Below are positions 12,556 through 15,078 of a stretch of 15,078 nucleotides of DNA, piece after piece. A program made the position numbers and the translations under genes. The notes beneath the pieces were generated by a model. It searched no databases. It worked only from the letters and a program-made list of their open reading frames with translations, and was not told where the DNA came from. The stretch's first letter is position 1, and every line of letters begins with the position of its first letter. The DNA lies in assembly GCA_963169595.1 (NCBI GenBank), contig CAUJFM010000039.1, positions 1-15,078 on the forward strand, given 5' to 3'. This stretch comes from Bacteroidota bacterium. Lineage in GTDB: Bacteria; Bacteroidota; Bacteroidia; Flavobacteriales_F; PHOS-HE28.

Positions 12556-14981
12556 TCGTCGTCCTTCTTGCTTTGGTCGGCAATGGCCTCGGCGTTGTCG
12601 CGGCCGGGTTCCACCTTGAGCTCGAGCAGATCGATGTCCTCCTCCTCATCCAGGATCTCCAGCAACGGCTCCTCGAAGGTCTTCGTCATCAACGACTTGT
12701 TGAAGGAGATGAGCAGCGAGGGCAGCACCAGCAGGTTGGTGAGCATGGCGATGAGCAGGGTGAGGCTGGTGAGCACACCGAGGGCGCGGATGCCGCCGAA
12801 GTGCGAGAAGGCGAACATGGAGAAGCCGGCCAGCAGCACCACGCTGGTGTAGATGATGCCCACGCTCACTTCGCGGGTGGCCAGGTCAACACTGCGCTTC
12901 AGGTCGTGGCCGGTGAGGCGCAGTTCGAGGCGGTAGCGGGCCAGGAAGTGGATGGCATTGTCCACCGCGATGCCCAGGGCGATGCCGAAGATGAGGATGG
13001 TGCTGGGCTTGATCGGGATGTGCAGGTAGCCCATGAGACCGGCGGTCACCACCAGGGGGATGAGGTTGGGGATGAGCGAGACCACCAGGATCCGCAGGGA
13101 GTTGAAGAGCAGCGCCATCATACCCACAATGAGCACCACAGCCCAGAAGAGGCTGATGATCAGGTTGTTCACCAGATAGCCGCTGCCCTTCAGGAAGACC
13201 ACGCTGGTACCGGTGAGCGTCACATCGTAGCGGTCGGGCTTGAACAGGCTGTCCACCTGGGTGCGCAGCTTGGCCAGCACGGTGTCCATCCGCATGGTGC
13301 CCACATCGGCCATCTGCACGGTGATGCGCGTGATGCTGCGCGAGCTGTCCATGAACGCCTTCGCCATGCCCTGCCGTGAACCGACGTTCTCCAGGTAGGG
13401 GGCGATGAAGGTCTTGTCGGTGGAGGTGAGCAGTCCGTAGCGCTCGGGGTCGCCGCCGTAGAAGGCCTGTCGGGTGAACTTCACCGCATCGGCGATGCTG
13501 AGCGGCCGGCTGAACTCGGGGTGGGTGGCCAGGGTATCGGCCAACCGGTCGATGCGCTTCAGCGTGGCATCCTGGAACACCCCGTTCTTCTTGCCCGTGT
13601 TCACCACGATCTCCAGCGGCATCACGCCTTTGAAGTTCGACTCAAAGAAGCGCAGGTCGGTGAGCACCGGGTTGTCCTCGGGCAGGTCGTCCACGATGCG
13701 GCTCTCATCCCGCAGGCGCAGCAGCCCGAAGAGGGCGAAGACGAACATGAAGGCGGTGATCCCGTAGATCAGCGGACGGCGGTCGCGCACGGTGCGTACG
13801 ATCCACTCCACCACCGCATCCAGCCAGCGGCGCTCGAGGTGCTTCAGGTGGCGCGGCTTCGGCGGCGGCATGTAGCTGAAGAGCACGGGGATCAGCAGCA
13901 TGCTCAGCGCCCAGAGCACCATGATGCCGATGGTGGCGATCCAGCCGAACTCGATCAGCGCATCGCTGTAGGTGAAGCAGAAGGTGGTGAAGCCCACCGC
14001 CGTGGTGGCGTTGGTGAGGAAGGCCGCCGCACCGATGCGGCTGATGACCCGCTGCAGGGCCTTCATCTTGTTGCCATGCCGCACGTACTCGTAGTGGTAG
14101 GCATTGATCAGGAAGACGCAATTGGGCACACCGGTGACGATCACCAACGGGGCGATCACGCTCATGAGCAGGGTGACCTTGTACCCCAGCAGGCCCATGG
14201 CCCCGAAGCTCCACACCACGCTCACGCCCACCACGCCCAGGCAGATCCACATCACCCGCCAGCTGCGGAAGAACAGCAGCAGGAGGGCTCCGCACAGGAA
14301 CATGCTCAGGCCCATGAACAGGGGCATCTCAGCCTTCACCATGCCCGTGCTCTTCACGCGGATGAAGGGCAGCCCGCTCAGGTAGACCGGCAGACCCTGC
14401 TCGCTCTCGAAGCGCCGTGCCCGGGCCTCGATACGCTCCACCACATCGCCCCGCCGTGCACTGTTGAACCGCTCAGCGTCCACGAACACCATCATCAGAC
14501 TGGCCTTCGTGCTGTCGTTGTAGAGCAGGTCCTTGTAGAACGGGAGGGAGCGCACCCGCAACAGCAACGAATCCATCGCCGCCTGATCGGCCGGTGGCCC
14601 CTGCCACACGGCACCCAGCTGGAAGCGCTTCAAGCTGTCATCGCGCACCAGCTCGAAGAGATGCGCCTCGCTGAACACGGAATCCACGCCGTCCTCCTGC
14701 TTCAGGTCGTCGCCGAGCTTCCTCCAAGCGCTGAAGGCCTGCGGAGTGTATAGACTATCTCCCTGGGTGCCGATCACCAGCACGTTCCCATCCTCGCTGA
14801 ACTGCTCCAGGAAACGCTCGTAGTCCACAAAGGCGCTATCCGTTTCCGGCAACAGCCCCCCATGCTTGTATTGCATGGCGACGTTCTTGGTCTGGTAGCC
14901 CAGCCAGCCGGTGAGCAGGGCCACCATCACAAGGACAGCGATGCGGTTGCGGAGGATCCTACTTGCGAGCCAGGCCCACAT
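12552..14981 (-). CDS. RND/MMPL-family inner-membrane transporter
   Basis: This 809-residue protein belongs to the RND superfamily, MMPL/HpnN-like branch, which exports lipids, hopanoids or other hydrophobic compounds using the proton gradient. The order is classical: one helix (about 10-30), a large outer loop (about 31-215), five helices (about 219-370), a second helix-one equivalent (about 400-420), a second outer loop (about 421-600), then five more helices (about 603-755). GIALGIAVDNAIHFLARYRLEL in the second half and APLVIVTGVPNCVFLINAYHYEY in the first are the paired fourth-helix signatures. They carry the Asp in the second half (VDN) but Pro-Asn (VPN) in the first. The C-terminal 50 residues are acidic (EILDEEEDIDLLELK) and cytoplasmic. 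The length and single-chain design suit MMPL rather than the ~1,000-residue drug-efflux AcrB type. It is the first gene of the operon with rmlA and the prenyl synthase. The substrate is not known. Confidence 0.9.
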   Translation of the reverse strand: MWAWLASRILRNRIAVLVMVALLTGWLGYQTKNVAMQYKHGGLLPETDSAFVDYERFLEQFSEDGNVLVIGTQGDSLYTPQAFSAWRKLGDDLKQEDGVDSVFSEAHLFELVRDDSLKRFQLGAVWQGPPADQAAMDSLLLRVRSLPFYKDLLYNDSTKASLMMVFVDAERFNSARRGDVVERIEARARRFESEQGLPVYLSGLPFIRVKSTGMVKAEMPLFMGLSMFLCGALLLLFFRSWRVMWICLGVVGVSVVWSFGAMGLLGYKVTLLMSVIAPLVIVTGVPNCVFLINAYHYEYVRHGNKMKALQRVISRIGAAAFLTNATTAVGFTTFCFTYSDALIEFGWIATIGIMVLWALSMLLIPVLFSYMPPPKPRHLKHLERRWLDAVVEWIVRTVRDRRPLIYGITAFMFVFALFGLLRLRDESRIVDDLPEDNPVLTDLRFFESNFKGVMPLEIVVNTGKKNGVFQDATLKRIDRLADTLATHPEFSRPLSIADAVKFTRQAFYGGDPERYGLLTSTDKTFIAPYLENVGSRQGMAKAFMDSSRSITRITVQMADVGTMRMDTVLAKLRTQVDSLFKPDRYDVTLTGTSVVFLKGSGYLVNNLIISLFWAVVLIVGMMALLFNSLRILVVSLIPNLIPLVVTAGLMGYLHIPIKPSTILIFGIALGIAVDNAIHFLARYRLELRLTGHDLKRSVDLATREVSVGIIYTSVVLLAGFSMFAFSHFGGIRALGVLTSLTLLIAMLTNLLVLPSLLISFNKSLMTKTFEEPLLEILDEEEDIDLLELKVEPGRDNAEAIADQSKKDDE

Positions 14982-15078
14982 GGTACGGGACTAAAAGGCC
15001 CCGACCTCAGCCGGAGCCCCGGACAAAGGAACGAGATCCGGCCGGAAGGCCTCCTGAGCGCCTGTTGGGCACCCCGAA
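14982..15078 (-). promoter_or_regulatory. Leader of the transporter-rmlA-prenyl synthase operon, possible promoter
   Basis: These 97 bases upstream of the transporter start hold no gene. On the minus strand TTCCTTTG (15031-15024) matches the -7 box TAnnTTTG except for the second base, about 42 bases before the ATG at 14981. No TTG is seen 17-23 bases further upstream, so the assignment is weak. A ten-base palindrome TCCGGCCGGA (15037-15046) overlaps the place where a -33 element would lie. Confidence 0.3.

Noticed and set aside
13521..14753. A 410-codon plus-strand frame antisense to the transporter
   Set aside because: It is extremely His/Gln/Glu-rich and lacks motifs; it mirrors the hydrophobic codons of the real transporter.
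15037..15046. Ten-base palindrome TCCGGCCGGA upstream of the transporter, considered as an operator
   Set aside because: Short GC palindromes are frequent in DNA of this composition, and nothing else supports regulator binding.
1..15078. Search by eye for tRNA, rRNA, CRISPR arrays, transposases, integrases, phage and toxin-antitoxin or defence genes
   Set aside because: None was seen. Every large gene belongs to a core metabolic, envelope or secretion family, so there is no support for a mobile or defence island here.

Overview
The window is GC-rich DNA (by eye about 60% or more) from a member of the Bacteroidota, most likely a high-GC Flavobacteriales lineage. Three things point there. A protein at 8073-9746 ends in a type IX secretion (T9SS, Por) type A sorting domain. 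A delta-60 repeat protein runs off the left edge. A near-consensus Bacteroidota promoter (TAnnTTTG -7 box) lies just upstream of sucA. Shine-Dalgarno sequences are not obvious before most starts, which also fits the phylum. The species-level placement is inference.

Left part (1-5800), nearly all on the minus strand. The 5' part of a secreted delta-60 repeat protein (623 down to the edge) is preceded by about 375 bases holding one doubtful small plus-strand ORF. Then, read right to left, come an uncharacterised 123-aa protein (5773-5402), the promoter and genes of the 2-oxoglutarate dehydrogenase complex (sucA E1, then sucB E2, 32 bases apart), and a small two-helix membrane protein 51 bases after sucB. 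SucA and SucB catalyse 2-oxoglutarate to succinyl-CoA in the TCA cycle. The E3 subunit (lipoamide dehydrogenase) is not in the window.

Middle part (5883-10736), all on the plus strand. It holds a secreted uncharacterised protein, a small two-helix membrane protein whose stop overlaps the start of a DinB-like protein, another small two-helix membrane protein, a cysteine-rich T9SS-exported protein and a TIGR01777-family NAD(P)-binding epimerase-like protein. Only the first overlap looks like tight coupling.

Right part (14981-10733), minus strand. A three-gene operon encodes a 12-helix RND/MMPL transporter, RmlA (glucose-1-phosphate thymidylyltransferase) and a short-chain trans-polyprenyl diphosphate synthase. 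Adjacent genes overlap by 4 bases and by 1 base, so they are probably translationally coupled. The last gene converges on the TIGR01777 gene, and the two stop codons share the four bases CTAG. The set suggests envelope or glycolipid building (activated sugar, polyprenyl carrier, lipid or hydrophobe export), but that link is inference.

I saw no rRNA, tRNA, CRISPR array, insertion sequence, phage gene or integration site. This looks like core chromosome. I did not find a clearly new defence or mobile system; the best leads are the coupled transporter-RmlA-prenyl synthase operon and several uncharacterised small or secreted proteins.
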